From an uncultured Deferribacteraceae bacterium (GTDB taxonomy: Bacteria > Chrysiogenota > Deferribacteres > CAMZNJ01), in assembly GCA_947313855.1 (NCBI GenBank), contig CAMZNS010000008.1:1-38733 (forward strand): DNA of 38,733 bases, read 5' to 3'. Positions 17,582 through 25,512 of the stretch are shown piece by piece (position 1 is the stretch's first letter; every line of letters starts with the position of its first letter). The translations under genes were made by a program, and so were the position numbers. Under the pieces are notes generated by a model. It ran no database searches and had not been told where the DNA came from. It saw nothing but the letters and a program-made list of their open reading frames with translations.

Positions 17582-18253
17582 TTACCACTTTTCGCAACAT
17601 AAAGTTTTGCCACATGGTCCTACTCGTACCCCTTTTGCGGAGCGTGGCGGTGTGGTGTTGTTGCATAAGTGGTGGTGTTGGCTGCAACATGTTATGCGAC
17701 CGCAGGAGCCGAGGGTTCCGTGTTGTCGTATTTCGTATTCGATGGGGATTTGGCGGATCTCAATACGGCTACGGAATACCTTGGAGAGGTCTCTGGCTAG
17801 GGCACGGAAGTCGATACGCACCTTGGCGGTAAACGAGAAGATTATCTTGGTGCGATCGAAGGTGTAGCGAACGCTCACGGGTTTCATGGCATCGAGGTTG
17901 TGGTCGTCGATGAGTTTGGCGAATATTAGTTTGGCGATGGTACGGTCTTGGTCGTTTTGTTGTAGGGTGAGTAGGTCGTTGCTGTTTGCGAGGCGTATTG
18001 CGGGTGAGGCGGTGATCTTGGAGTTGTTGTTGATGTGTGATGCCACAATCCGTCCGGAGTCGATGGTGTCGCCGAGGGCGAAGATTACTTGTGATCGTAG
18101 TGCAATGGCGAGTTGAGCGGATTGCGGTTCTATATTTTTGATGCAGCATAAAACGTGGTCTGTTATGCGTGACACAGGTTGCACCCACACTAGGTTTGGG
18201 GGTGCTGTTTCCAAGTCAGCCACTGTGTTGTCGATTTCAGTGGTGTTGTTCAT
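17582..18253 (-). CDS. ricT: PSP1/RicT (YaaT) family protein
   Basis: A 223-residue PSP1-domain protein. In Bacillus RicT is part of the RicAFT complex, which holds Fe-S clusters and influences RNA processing; the role elsewhere is less clear. Residues ~115-165 hold the PSP1 core (VSVRYTFDRTKIIFSFTAK, VRIDFRALARDLSKVFRSRI). The Cys-rich tail has two Cys motifs, LGSCGRITCCSQ and GPCGKTLCCEKW, as in the family, although the spacer between them (HHHLCNNTTPPRSAKGVRV) is unusual. AAAGGAGGG upstream fixes the start. It follows holB, a common bacterial neighbour pair. Confidence 0.88.
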   Translation of the reverse strand: MNNTTEIDNTVADLETAPPNLVWVQPVSRITDHVLCCIKNIEPQSAQLAIALRSQVIFALGDTIDSGRIVASHINNNSKITASPAIRLANSNDLLTLQQNDQDRTIAKLIFAKLIDDHNLDAMKPVSVRYTFDRTKIIFSFTAKVRIDFRALARDLSKVFRSRIEIRQIPIEYEIRQHGTLGSCGRITCCSQHHHLCNNTTPPRSAKGVRVGPCGKTLCCEKW

Positions 18254-18324
18254 GAGCCCTCCTTTGTATGGTGTTGCGTTGGGGCAGCGTTATGCGTGTT
18301 TGCGTCAGTTTGTTACCGTGCGTT

Positions 18325-19278
18325 TCAGCCTGAACTGGGAGTGGGCGTAAGTGTTGCCAGTTTCGACAGGAAGTCGAGTTTGACTGTTTCCAGGTTGATG
18401 TTGTAGTCGCATCGGTTTAGTAGTTCGAGTATGTGATCGGCGAACATAATTATATTGATATGTTCCATGTTTTTGGAATAATTATCAAGACATTTTTTAT
18501 ATGTGGCAGTGCATATGTGTCGGAAGGTTAATTTGTCGTCCAGTTTCCAGAGCAAGTCGAGCATCTGCTGAACTCCGCCGGGTGTGCCGTTGAGTATGTT
18601 TTCCACAATATCACAGGTTTGGAAATATATGTTAGCGTCGATTTTTTGGGCACCCATTGTTCCGTCGTAGAGTTCGTCCCTTAGTTTTTGTTGTAGAGAG
18701 TGGTGGTTGCTGTGGTGGTTGCTATCTTGGTCTTGGTTTTGGTCGATCTGTTTGTAGATTTCGTTAACGTTATCGTGTGAGAGGGTTTGCATGGGCACGA
18801 CGGTTGATCGGCTTATGATTGTTGGCAGAACGTCGTTGAGGCTACTTGTTGTCAGGAAGATGACGGTGTGTTCGCCGGGTTCTTCGAGTGTTTTGAGCAT
18901 TGCGTTGGCGGTTTCGTTGTTTGCGAGGTGTATGTTTTCGATGATGATGATGTTCCAGCTGTTGTTGTTGTGTGCTACAGCCAGTTGTGCGTTAGGGTTT
19001 ATGACGTCTTTGACGGTTCGTATGGAGAGGTTTTCCTGTTGGATGAGTGTGGTTTGTAGTTCGCCGCCGTTGTTGTTGTATTGTGAGCATGGTTGGCAGT
19101 TGCAGTTGTTGTAGTTGCTTTTGTTGGTACACCTTAGCATTCGTCCTGTTTCCATGGCGAAGAGTATTTTGCCGATGCTTTCCCTGCCGTGTAGTAGGTA
19201 GCAGTGTGCGATACGGTTGTTCTCTTTTGCTTTGATAAAGATGGATTTGGTGTGTTGGTGTCCTACAACAAGGTTCAC
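18325..19278 (-). CDS. holB: DNA polymerase III delta' subunit
   Basis: A 317-residue clamp-loader subunit that helps open the beta clamp. Visible are the P-loop-like HGRESIGK (residues ~30-37), the zinc-module cysteines (C..CxC..C around NNCNCQPC), a degenerate Walker B IIIIENIHLA, ANAMLKTLEEPGEHTVIFLTT and sensor-1-like SRSTVV in place of the classic SRC. An Asn/His repeat (SNHHSNHHS, ~186-197) encoded by GGTTGCTGTG-type repeats inserts in the linker to the C-terminal domain. Start is GTG at 19278 after TAAGGGGGC. Delta' from many bacteria is about 320 residues. The downstream neighbour is ricT, separated by 71 bases. Confidence 0.9.
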   Translation of the reverse strand: MNLVVGHQHTKSIFIKAKENNRIAHCYLLHGRESIGKILFAMETGRMLRCTNKSNYNNCNCQPCSQYNNNGGELQTTLIQQENLSIRTVKDVINPNAQLAVAHNNNSWNIIIIENIHLANNETANAMLKTLEEPGEHTVIFLTTSSLNDVLPTIISRSTVVPMQTLSHDNVNEIYKQIDQNQDQDSNHHSNHHSLQQKLRDELYDGTMGAQKIDANIYFQTCDIVENILNGTPGGVQQMLDLLWKLDDKLTFRHICTATYKKCLDNYSKNMEHINIIMFADHILELLNRCDYNINLETVKLDFLSKLATLTPTPSSG

Positions 19279-19327
19279 GATGCCCCCTTAGTTTTTGTGT
19301 TCAGTGCGAATTGTTTACTAATATTGT

Positions 19328-19356
19328 TTGCAATTTTACAGTGAATTGAGTATAAT
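19328..19356 (+). promoter_or_regulatory. Sigma-70-type promoter for the AI-2E family gene
   Basis: TTGCAA (19328-19333), 17-base spacer, TATAAT (19351-19356), in the divergent region between holB and the AI-2E gene. Confidence 0.75.
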
Positions 19357-19420
19357 TTCAAGTACGTCGTCTCCGCTGTGTTAAGTTTTTGTAGTGAGAG
19401 GTGTATTTTTAGGGGGCAGT

Positions 19421-20566
19421 ATGAATATTACATTTACTACCATGTTCAAGGTATTCTTTTTTCTGATAGCTCTGTACACCTTGTATTACATACGTGCCAC
19501 CGTATCGATCCTGTTGATAGCCCTTGTGTTGGCATTTTTGCTTGATCCATTGGTAACGTTCCTGCATCGGAAGTTGCACATCCCTCGTTTAGCCTCTGTT
19601 TTCATGGTTGTGTTGGGGATGGTCAGCATTATGCTTATGTTGGTGCTCACGATAATCCCTATCTTGCTTTCGCAGCTACTATTTTTGGCTTCACAGGCAC
19701 CTCAGCTGGTTCAAATGGCTATTGCTGCTGTTCCTGATGATATTGTTGATGTGTTGCCCGACGACTACATAGACAGGACGAAGTTGTTGATAACAGATAG
19801 TGCAAAAGATCTGTCGAAAATAACACTGACAACACTTACAAAGCTGTCGAACTCGTTTATTTATACCCTGATTGCTGCTGGGAAGTTGGGTATTATAATG
19901 ATACTGCTTTTCTATCTCATGAAGGATTTTGTGAAAGTGAAGGGGGTATTTCTTGCCCTTATCGCCATTAAAGTGCCAAACGGTGAGTACTATTACGATC
20001 AGATGAGTCAGAAAGTTGTGGGTTTTTTCCAAGGACAAATACTGGTTGCCACCTTCCTTGCAATAATGTACACCATCGGGTTGAAGATTGGTGGTGTGGA
20101 CATGTGGTTCATATTAGGGGCATTCTTTGGTTACCTGTCCATCGTGCCCTACTTGGGGGCGTTAACCGCCTTCACCCTTGGCACAAGCCTCGCATTTATT
20201 CACAATTTTGATCTTCTGCACCCCTTAATGTTTGTGCTATGGTTGATGTTTACCCAAGCCCTCGAGGGGTATCTGGTAACACCGCGAATCATGGCGAACA
20301 GGATGAATATTCACCCTGTGGTCGTAATAGTGTCCCTGTTTATCGGTGCGAAGCTTTATGGTCTTGCAGGGATGATAATTGCCCTCCCAGTGGCAGCGTT
20401 TTTAGTACAGCTACTCCTCGCCTACCTTGATGCACGGGAATCATCGATGAAGGCACCGCAAGTCACCACTGATGAGCCTCCTCAGGGGGCTGCCCATGTG
20501 GAGGGTTGTACTTGCAGTTGCCACGGCACACACGGCACACACGGCAGTGCCACTGAAAGGGAGTAG
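19421..20566 (+). CDS. AI-2E family transporter (PF01594)
   Basis: A 381-residue polytopic inner-membrane protein. The pattern fits the AI-2E/UPF0118 family: two or three N-terminal hydrophobic helices (FKVFFFLIALYTLYYI, VSILLIALVLAFLLDPLVTF), a soluble segment with DDYIDRTK, then further helices with GQILVATFLAIMYTIGLKIGG and ALEGYLVTPRIMANRMNIHP. Members export small molecules or ions (TqsA, Na+/H+ antiport in some), so the substrate is open. The start at 19421 has AGGGGG just upstream. The tail after the last helix is hydrophilic and ends EGCTCSCHGTHGTHGSATERE, a Cys/His-rich repeat that could bind metal. A hairpin terminator follows. Confidence 0.9.
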   Translation: MNITFTTMFKVFFFLIALYTLYYIRATVSILLIALVLAFLLDPLVTFLHRKLHIPRLASVFMVVLGMVSIMLMLVLTIIPILLSQLLFLASQAPQLVQMAIAAVPDDIVDVLPDDYIDRTKLLITDSAKDLSKITLTTLTKLSNSFIYTLIAAGKLGIIMILLFYLMKDFVKVKGVFLALIAIKVPNGEYYYDQMSQKVVGFFQGQILVATFLAIMYTIGLKIGGVDMWFILGAFFGYLSIVPYLGALTAFTLGTSLAFIHNFDLLHPLMFVLWLMFTQALEGYLVTPRIMANRMNIHPVVVIVSLFIGAKLYGLAGMIIALPVAAFLVQLLLAYLDARESSMKAPQVTTDEPPQGAAHVEGCTCSCHGTHGTHGSATERE

Positions 20567-20617
20567 TTGGTCGTAGCCACGGTTGCCATAGCCATTGCAC
20601 TAAATATGAGAGTGAAG

Positions 20618-20656
20618 CAGTCCACGTAACCGCCCCATGGTTGTGTGGACTGTTTT
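20618..20656 (+). terminator. Rho-independent terminator after the AI-2E gene
   Basis: CAGTCCAC-GTAACC (20618-20631) pairs with GGTTGT-GTGGACTG (20639-20652), with two G-U pairs and a 7-base loop, followed by TTTT. Confidence 0.8.
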
Positions 20657-20797
20657 GCGTCCCCACGTCTGCACGTCCCCACGCTTGCACGTCCCCACGC
20701 TTGCACGTCCCCACGCTTGCACGTCCCCACGCTTGCACGTCCCCACGCTTGCACGTCCCCACGTCTGCACGTCCCCACGTCTGCACGTCCCCACCCC
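20657..20797. repeat. 16-bp tandem repeat array, about nine copies
   Basis: Copies of GCACGTCCCCACGCTT run head to tail, with the first and last two ending in TCT rather than CTT. The array begins at the terminator poly-T and lies in the 342-base gap before the Sel1-repeat gene. Peptides that can be read through it in every frame are products of the repeat, not genes. The rest of that gap (20798-20908) shows nothing else. Confidence 0.92.
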
Positions 20798-20908
20798 TTA
20801 CAAAAATGCTCCAGAGTTGGCACGGTTATTGCTTGCTAAGTATGCGTACCACGTAGCGACAACCCTGTACGCTGTCGGTGCCTAAGAGTAGTATCGAGGT
20901 GTTCAAGA

Positions 20909-21736
20909 ATGGTGAAGTATTTTCGTGTAGCCGCCAAAAAACGCAAGAACACGACAACAAAAATACCCACCCCATACCGCAAAATCTTTAGGCGAACAGG
21001 CTTCCCTATGGAGGCGGTGGATACCCTTCTAAACCAAGGCGACTTTCGAGGAGCATACCAACTACTGCGAAAGGGGCTCAAGGGGGCAACATCCCCAAAA
21101 GAGCACGCACGTATTGCAACCATGCTAGGGGTTTACCACTACTACGGTCTAGGGGCGGAAATTAACTACAACGACGCACTAGCATACTTTCAGCAGGGTA
21201 CAGATATTTCGCGGAAGGGGCAACAAACCACCGACTACGCCCCCCAACACGCAGAAGCATTCTACTACCTCGGACTAATGCATATTCACGGCAACGGTGT
21301 GGATGCCAACGTAAACAAGGGACTGACCTACTACCATCAGTCGGCAAAACTAGGATACGACGAAGCTCAATACAAATTGGGCATGATTTATAAAACAGGT
21401 AAAGGGGTACGGAAAAATGAAAACACTGCTTTTAAATACTTTCAAGAAGCGTCACATCAAGGTCATTCAAAGGCGCAAAATCAGCTCGCTATGATGTTCG
21501 CCGCAGGCACCGGTGTGGAAAAGGATGACAAACAGGCAGTACACTGGTATACTTGTGCGGCAAACCAAGGGAACGATATTGCACAGTACAACCTAGGATA
21601 CATGTATTGCGAAGGTCGCGGAGTGGCACAAAGCTACACCGAGGCGAATCGATGGTTCATGAAGGTTGCCGAAGCCAACGGATACACTAGATCGAAAAAT
21701 GTAAACGGGGACGATGCTGTCCTCTCGTTGGTGTAG
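20909..21736 (+). CDS. Sel1-repeat (TPR-like) protein
   Basis: A 275-residue protein with about five Sel1-like repeats from residue ~75 on, each with the A-x-x-x-L-G-x-x-Y-x-x-G-x-G-V pattern: ATMLGVYHYYGLGAEINYND, AFYYLGLMHIHGNGVDANVN, AQYKLGMIYKTGKGVRKNEN, AQNQLAMMFAAGTGVEKDDK and AQYNLGYMYCEGRGVAQSYT. Such alpha-solenoids act as protein-protein adaptors. The first ~30 residues are basic (KYFRVAAKKRKNTTTKIP) and no signal peptide is seen, so it is probably cytoplasmic. GAGGT lies nine bases before the ATG. Its codon use favours A/C-ending codons, unlike the G/T-rich cdsA and dxr that follow. It is bracketed by a 16-bp array upstream and a hexamer array downstream. Confidence 0.88.
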   Translation: MVKYFRVAAKKRKNTTTKIPTPYRKIFRRTGFPMEAVDTLLNQGDFRGAYQLLRKGLKGATSPKEHARIATMLGVYHYYGLGAEINYNDALAYFQQGTDISRKGQQTTDYAPQHAEAFYYLGLMHIHGNGVDANVNKGLTYYHQSAKLGYDEAQYKLGMIYKTGKGVRKNENTAFKYFQEASHQGHSKAQNQLAMMFAAGTGVEKDDKQAVHWYTCAANQGNDIAQYNLGYMYCEGRGVAQSYTEANRWFMKVAEANGYTRSKNVNGDDAVLSLV

Positions 21737-21895
21737 TTGCAATCGCCGTCGCAGTTGTCGTTGCAGTTGTCGTTGCAGTTGCAGTTGCAGTCGCCGTCGC
21801 AGTTGTCGTTGCAGTTGCAGTTGCAGTTGCAGTTGCAGTTGCAGTCGCCGTCGCCGTCGCAATCGTAGTTGCAATCGCCGTCGCAGTCGCAGTCG
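21737..21895. repeat. GTTGCA/GTCGCC hexamer array between the Sel1 gene and cdsA
   Basis: About 26 hexamers of GTTGCA, GTCGCA, GTCGCC, GTTGTC and ATCGCC start directly at the Sel1 stop codon and end about 75 bases before cdsA. All are read open on both strands, which makes spurious Arg/Gln and Thr/Ala peptides. Confidence 0.93.
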
Positions 21896-21970
21896 AGTCA
21901 TGCACGGGCGTGCACCTTGTGTGCAAGTATTTGGGATTCTACAGACAAAATAAAGTGGCGGGTGTCCATT

Positions 21971-22777
21971 ATGACCAAACTTTTGAACGTAAATTTCGCA
22001 TTACGAGTTGTATCCACGTTAGTGTTGGTGCCCCTTGCGGTGTATGTTTTTTTCTATGCTCCCGTTTTGATATTCATGCTAGGTCTTGCTCTTCTTGGTT
22101 CTTTGGCTAGTTTTGAGCTTTGCAAGATGCTAGATATCGATGGTAATGCTAGTGTTGTGGTTGTGGTTTTGGGCATGTTTACGCCATGGTTTATTTACGT
22201 TAGGTCTTACGATATTGTTTCTGTGTCCACAGTAGTGGTTTTGATGTTCGTCTTTTTTATTTTGAAGATATTTTCGAGGACGCCCACAGGTAGTGTTCCC
22301 CAGAGTGTTGGTTATCCGTTGTTTGTTTTGTCGTATGCTGTTTTGCCCTTCACATTTTTCATTACGTTAAAGTCTTATGGCGATGTTTATATTGTTCTGT
22401 TATTTTTGGGTGTTTGGGGGTTCGATACAGGTGCTTACCTTACCGGTTCACTGTTTGGTCGTCGCAAGATTGTGCCCCTGATTAGTCCTTCCAAGACTTG
22501 GGAGGGGTTGATTGGTGGTTATGTTGTGTCGTTCGTTTTTTTAGTGGTGGTCAACATATTTTTGGGCAACATATTCCTTTATAGCAGTGTGGCAACGTTT
22601 GCTGTGGTTATTGCGACTTCGGCGTTTTTTGGTGATCTGTTTGAGTCCATGCTCAAGCGATCTGTTGGTGTGAAGGATAGTGGTCGTACTATCCCTGGTC
22701 ATGGTGGTATTTTGGATCGTATGGATTCGATTATTGTTGCTTTGCCTGTGTTTACGCTGTATTTGATGTATTCCTAG
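21971..22777 (+). CDS. cdsA: Phosphatidate cytidylyltransferase
   Basis: It makes CDP-diacylglycerol from phosphatidate and CTP in the inner membrane, the branch point of phospholipid synthesis. With the ATG at 21971 it has 268 residues, typical. Several hydrophobic helices precede the family signature at the C-terminus: SAFFGDLFESMLKRSVGVKD followed by SGRTIPGHGGILDRMDS, with Asp, Lys-Arg, Lys-Asp and Asp-Arg-x-Asp in place. An upstream in-frame start would add 34 residues of hydrophilic, repeat-derived sequence and is unlikely. The ribosome site is weak (GGCGGGTG). It heads the cdsA-dxr-rseP cluster found in many bacteria after uppS, but uppS is not here. Coding strand is G/T-rich. Confidence 0.95.
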   Translation: MTKLLNVNFALRVVSTLVLVPLAVYVFFYAPVLIFMLGLALLGSLASFELCKMLDIDGNASVVVVVLGMFTPWFIYVRSYDIVSVSTVVVLMFVFFILKIFSRTPTGSVPQSVGYPLFVLSYAVLPFTFFITLKSYGDVYIVLLFLGVWGFDTGAYLTGSLFGRRKIVPLISPSKTWEGLIGGYVVSFVFLVVVNIFLGNIFLYSSVATFAVVIATSAFFGDLFESMLKRSVGVKDSGRTIPGHGGILDRMDSIIVALPVFTLYLMYS

Positions 22778-22819
22778 TGTTTAGTTTTTTCGATACAAGT
22801 TTTATTTAGAGTATATTTT

Positions 22820-24064
22820 ATGATTCGTTTAGGTATAATAGGTGCTACAGGTTCTATTGGTGAGCAGGCCATCGGTGTTTTGAACAGCAACCGTGGTCGG
22901 TTTCATTTGAAGTTTGCGACGGCACATACTCGACGCTCTGAGCTTGAGTTGCTTACTTGCAATCATGGTTCCCATGGTGTGCCCGAGCTGTTTGTTACGT
23001 CTGAGATTGGTAGTCAGCCTGTTTTGGATGCCATTCATTTGGAGAATATCGACCTATTGTTGGTTGCTTCAGAGGGTGTTAGCGGTTTGGAGTACACCTA
23101 TGCTGCTGCTAATGCTGGTGTTCCCGTTGCTTTGGCGAATAAAGAGTCTTTGGTTCTGGGTGGTCATATATTGATGCCCATATTTGCGGAGATGGGCGGG
23201 GGTTCTCAGATGTTTGGTGGTGTGTCGGGTGGTGGCGTCTCGGGTGTCTCGGGCGACACGTTTGGTGCCATGTTCGGAGGTGCTGGCACTGGTGCTGGCA
23301 CTGGTGCTCAAATTGTTCGTCCGGGTGTTATCCCTGTTGACAGCGAGCATTCCGCCATTTTTCAGAGCCTTATGGGTCAGGATACCTCTTCGGTTGCCAA
23401 GATTGTTCTTACGGCGAGCGGTGGTCCTTTCCGCAAATTTACTCCGAGCATGATGGCTGGGATTACGCGTGAGATGGCGTTGTTTCATCCCAACTGGAGC
23501 ATGGGTCAGAAGATTACCGTTGATTCGTCTACAATGATGAATAAGGGTTTGGAGCTCATCGAGGCACGTTATTTGTTTGACATGCCTGGTGACAAGATAG
23601 ACGTTGTTGTTCATGGTGAGAGTATTGTACATTCTTACGTTGTTTTCAAGGATGGTGCGACTATTGCCCAGATGGGTGTTCCGAGTATGTTGGCACCCAT
23701 TGCGTTTGCGTTAGGTTACCCCTATCGTCTTGAGACGGGGTTGCCCACGTTTGACATGTTGAAGTATCCGACACTGAGTTTTGAGGCACCCGATACGGCA
23801 CGTTTCCCTGCATTGGGGTTGGCACAGGAGGCGTTGAAGGTGGATAGCCCTTGCGTTTATATCGGTTTGAATGCTGCCAACGACATGGCAGTTGCCGGTT
23901 TGCTAAACGATACCATAGGGTACAACGATATTGCTAGGGTGGTGGCTCACATCCTTGATTCGGAGTTTTTGTACAAGACCGATACGGGTACGATAGATGG
24001 TGTTCAGTCCCTTGTTGACGAAGTACAGCACAAATCGACGCAATATATGAAAAGATTAAGGTAG
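22820..24064 (+). CDS. dxr: 1-deoxy-D-xylulose 5-phosphate reductoisomerase
   Basis: It converts DXP to MEP, the committed step of non-mevalonate isoprenoid synthesis, with NADPH and a divalent metal. It has 414 residues; ~380-400 is usual. Seen are GATGSIGEQAI (NADPH loop, 8-18), ANKESLVLGG (~108), IPVDSEHSAIFQ (metal-binding Asp/Glu, ~171), LTASGGPFR, MGQKITVDSSTMMNKGLE and FDMPGDKIDVVVHGESIVHS. Residues ~125-168 are a Gly/Ser/Ala-rich insert (SGGGVSGVSGDTF, GGAGTGAGTGA) encoded by short repeats, between the NADPH domain and the metal-binding motif, where other DXRs have only a short loop. All catalytic motifs remain. It lies 42 bases after cdsA. Confidence 0.95.
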   Translation: MIRLGIIGATGSIGEQAIGVLNSNRGRFHLKFATAHTRRSELELLTCNHGSHGVPELFVTSEIGSQPVLDAIHLENIDLLLVASEGVSGLEYTYAAANAGVPVALANKESLVLGGHILMPIFAEMGGGSQMFGGVSGGGVSGVSGDTFGAMFGGAGTGAGTGAQIVRPGVIPVDSEHSAIFQSLMGQDTSSVAKIVLTASGGPFRKFTPSMMAGITREMALFHPNWSMGQKITVDSSTMMNKGLELIEARYLFDMPGDKIDVVVHGESIVHSYVVFKDGATIAQMGVPSMLAPIAFALGYPYRLETGLPTFDMLKYPTLSFEAPDTARFPALGLAQEALKVDSPCVYIGLNAANDMAVAGLLNDTIGYNDIARVVAHILDSEFLYKTDTGTIDGVQSLVDEVQHKSTQYMKRLR

Positions 24065-24071
24065 GTTTGTA

Positions 24072-25409
24072 GTGTTTGAAATAATTATAGCCATTTTAGT
24101 ACTGTCTGCACTCATTTTCGTCCATGAGTTGGGTCATTTTGTGGCTGCAAAAATTGTTGGCGTTCGGGTGTTGGATTTTTCCGTAGGGTTTGGTCGCCCT
24201 ATCTATTCGATTCGTATTCGCGGAACTATGTTCAAGGTTGGAATTATTCCCCTTGGCGGTTACATACGCATGCTCAACAATAGCAATAGCAACGAGGTTC
24301 AGGGTATCTCCGATGCTATTGTGCGTAAGGAGTCGTATAGCACGAAAACGGGGTGGCAGAAGGTTTTCATACTAGTTATGGGTCCCTTGGCAAATATTGC
24401 TACAGCATTTGTATTGTTCTTTTTCTTATTTTTACTAGTGGGCTCACCGAGACAGCTCCCCGTTGTTGGTAGTGTTCAGGTCAACTCCTTTGCCGCTGAA
24501 GCAGGTGTAGAGTCTGGGGACATTATTCTTCTTGTGGACAACAAACGTGTCAACTACTTAGGGGATATCAACGCATACCTAGCAAATATCAAGGACGATA
24601 CAACAACGATTGAATACTTCAGCCATGGTGAGGTGAAAAAGTGGCAGGTTGATATTAGCACCCTCAACAAAGGTACCGATTTGGCAGTACAGCTGGGGAT
24701 TGAGCCCACCTACACACCTGTGGTTCTTCGCACTATCGATGATTCCCCCGCTTCTGTGGCAGGTGTTTCGGCTGGCGACAGGATTGTTAGCATCGACTCG
24801 CGGGTTATCAATTCTTGGATGGATGTTGTTCGATCGGTGAATAACCGTGGTGGTGGCAGCAATAATATCGACGTGGTGGTTTTGCGTGATGGTGACTATG
24901 TGGACATACCCATAGAGCTGGGGGTTGTGTATGGTGAAGGCAACACAACACGTCCGTGGCTTGGTATTCAGGCTACCCCCAACTACCTTTACATTAAATA
25001 TGGTGTTGTCGAGTCGGCGATTCTTTCTGTGAGTCGTTTGACGAAGATGGCCGTTAACATCCTTGGGATGGTGTGGGGGCTTGTAAACGGTTCCCTGTCT
25101 CTGACCGCCCTAGGTGGACCCTTGGCGGTGATTACGCTAACGGCAGACTCAACAGCCGGTGGGGCGTACTCAACCCTCATCTTCCTCGCCTACATTAGCA
25201 CAAACCTTGCCATACTAAACATGTTGCCCATACCCCTTTTGGATGGAGGTAATATTGTGGGCACCATCCTTGCGGGCACCACACGGAAGTATTTCCCCAA
25301 CTCGAACACACTCAAAGTACTAGGGAATGCGTCCTTGTATGCAGGGGTATTTTTCCTACTAGGGTTGTTCGCTTTTGTGTTTATAAACGATATTCGAAAT
25401 ATATTGTAG
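24072..25409 (+). CDS. rseP: RIP-family site-2 protease RseP
   Basis: An inner-membrane zinc metalloprotease that cuts anti-sigma factors and signal-peptide remnants inside the membrane. It has 445 residues, as in the family. The zinc site HELGH is at residues 18-22 of the first helix; the third ligand motif is NMLPIPLLDGG (~386-396). Two PDZ-like domains lie between (~125-200 with AAEAGVESGDIILLVDNKRV, and ~225-290 with ASVAGVSAGDRIVSIDSRVI). The GTG start is seven bases after the dxr stop, with AAGGTAGG upstream, so it is co-transcribed. The stop codon is the first base triplet of a 15-bp direct repeat. Confidence 0.95.
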   Translation: MFEIIIAILVLSALIFVHELGHFVAAKIVGVRVLDFSVGFGRPIYSIRIRGTMFKVGIIPLGGYIRMLNNSNSNEVQGISDAIVRKESYSTKTGWQKVFILVMGPLANIATAFVLFFFLFLLVGSPRQLPVVGSVQVNSFAAEAGVESGDIILLVDNKRVNYLGDINAYLANIKDDTTTIEYFSHGEVKKWQVDISTLNKGTDLAVQLGIEPTYTPVVLRTIDDSPASVAGVSAGDRIVSIDSRVINSWMDVVRSVNNRGGGSNNIDVVVLRDGDYVDIPIELGVVYGEGNTTRPWLGIQATPNYLYIKYGVVESAILSVSRLTKMAVNILGMVWGLVNGSLSLTALGGPLAVITLTADSTAGGAYSTLIFLAYISTNLAILNMLPIPLLDGGNIVGTILAGTTRKYFPNSNTLKVLGNASLYAGVFFLLGLFAFVFINDIRNIL

Positions 25410-25436
25410 CACAGGACGCTGTAGCACAGGACGCTG
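25407..25436. repeat. 15-bp direct repeat containing the rseP stop
   Basis: Two exact copies of TAGCACAGGACGCTG (25407 and 25422); the first TAG is the rseP stop. A C7 run (25447-25453) follows. Confidence 0.93.
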
Positions 25437-25512
25437 TAGGGCTGTGCCCCCCCATGACCACGCTACCATACTCCCACACTCCCATTGCGACGAAAATTGT
25501 GAGGTTCACATT

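Noticed and set aside
19279-19420. Replication origin at the strand switch
   Set aside because: No cluster of DnaA boxes and no dnaA/dnaN/gidA; ordinary divergent promoters explain it.
20657-20797. CRISPR-like array
   Set aside because: Units are 16 bp, directly adjoining, with no spacers and no cas gene.
20637-20885. Arg/Thr/Cys-rich proteins across the 16-bp array
   Set aside because: Open in all frames only because of the repeat; no ribosome site or codon bias.
21687-21953. Thr/Ala, Arg/Leu or Cys/Ser proteins across the hexamer array
   Set aside because: Repeat artefacts; also the reason not to use the upstream cdsA start.
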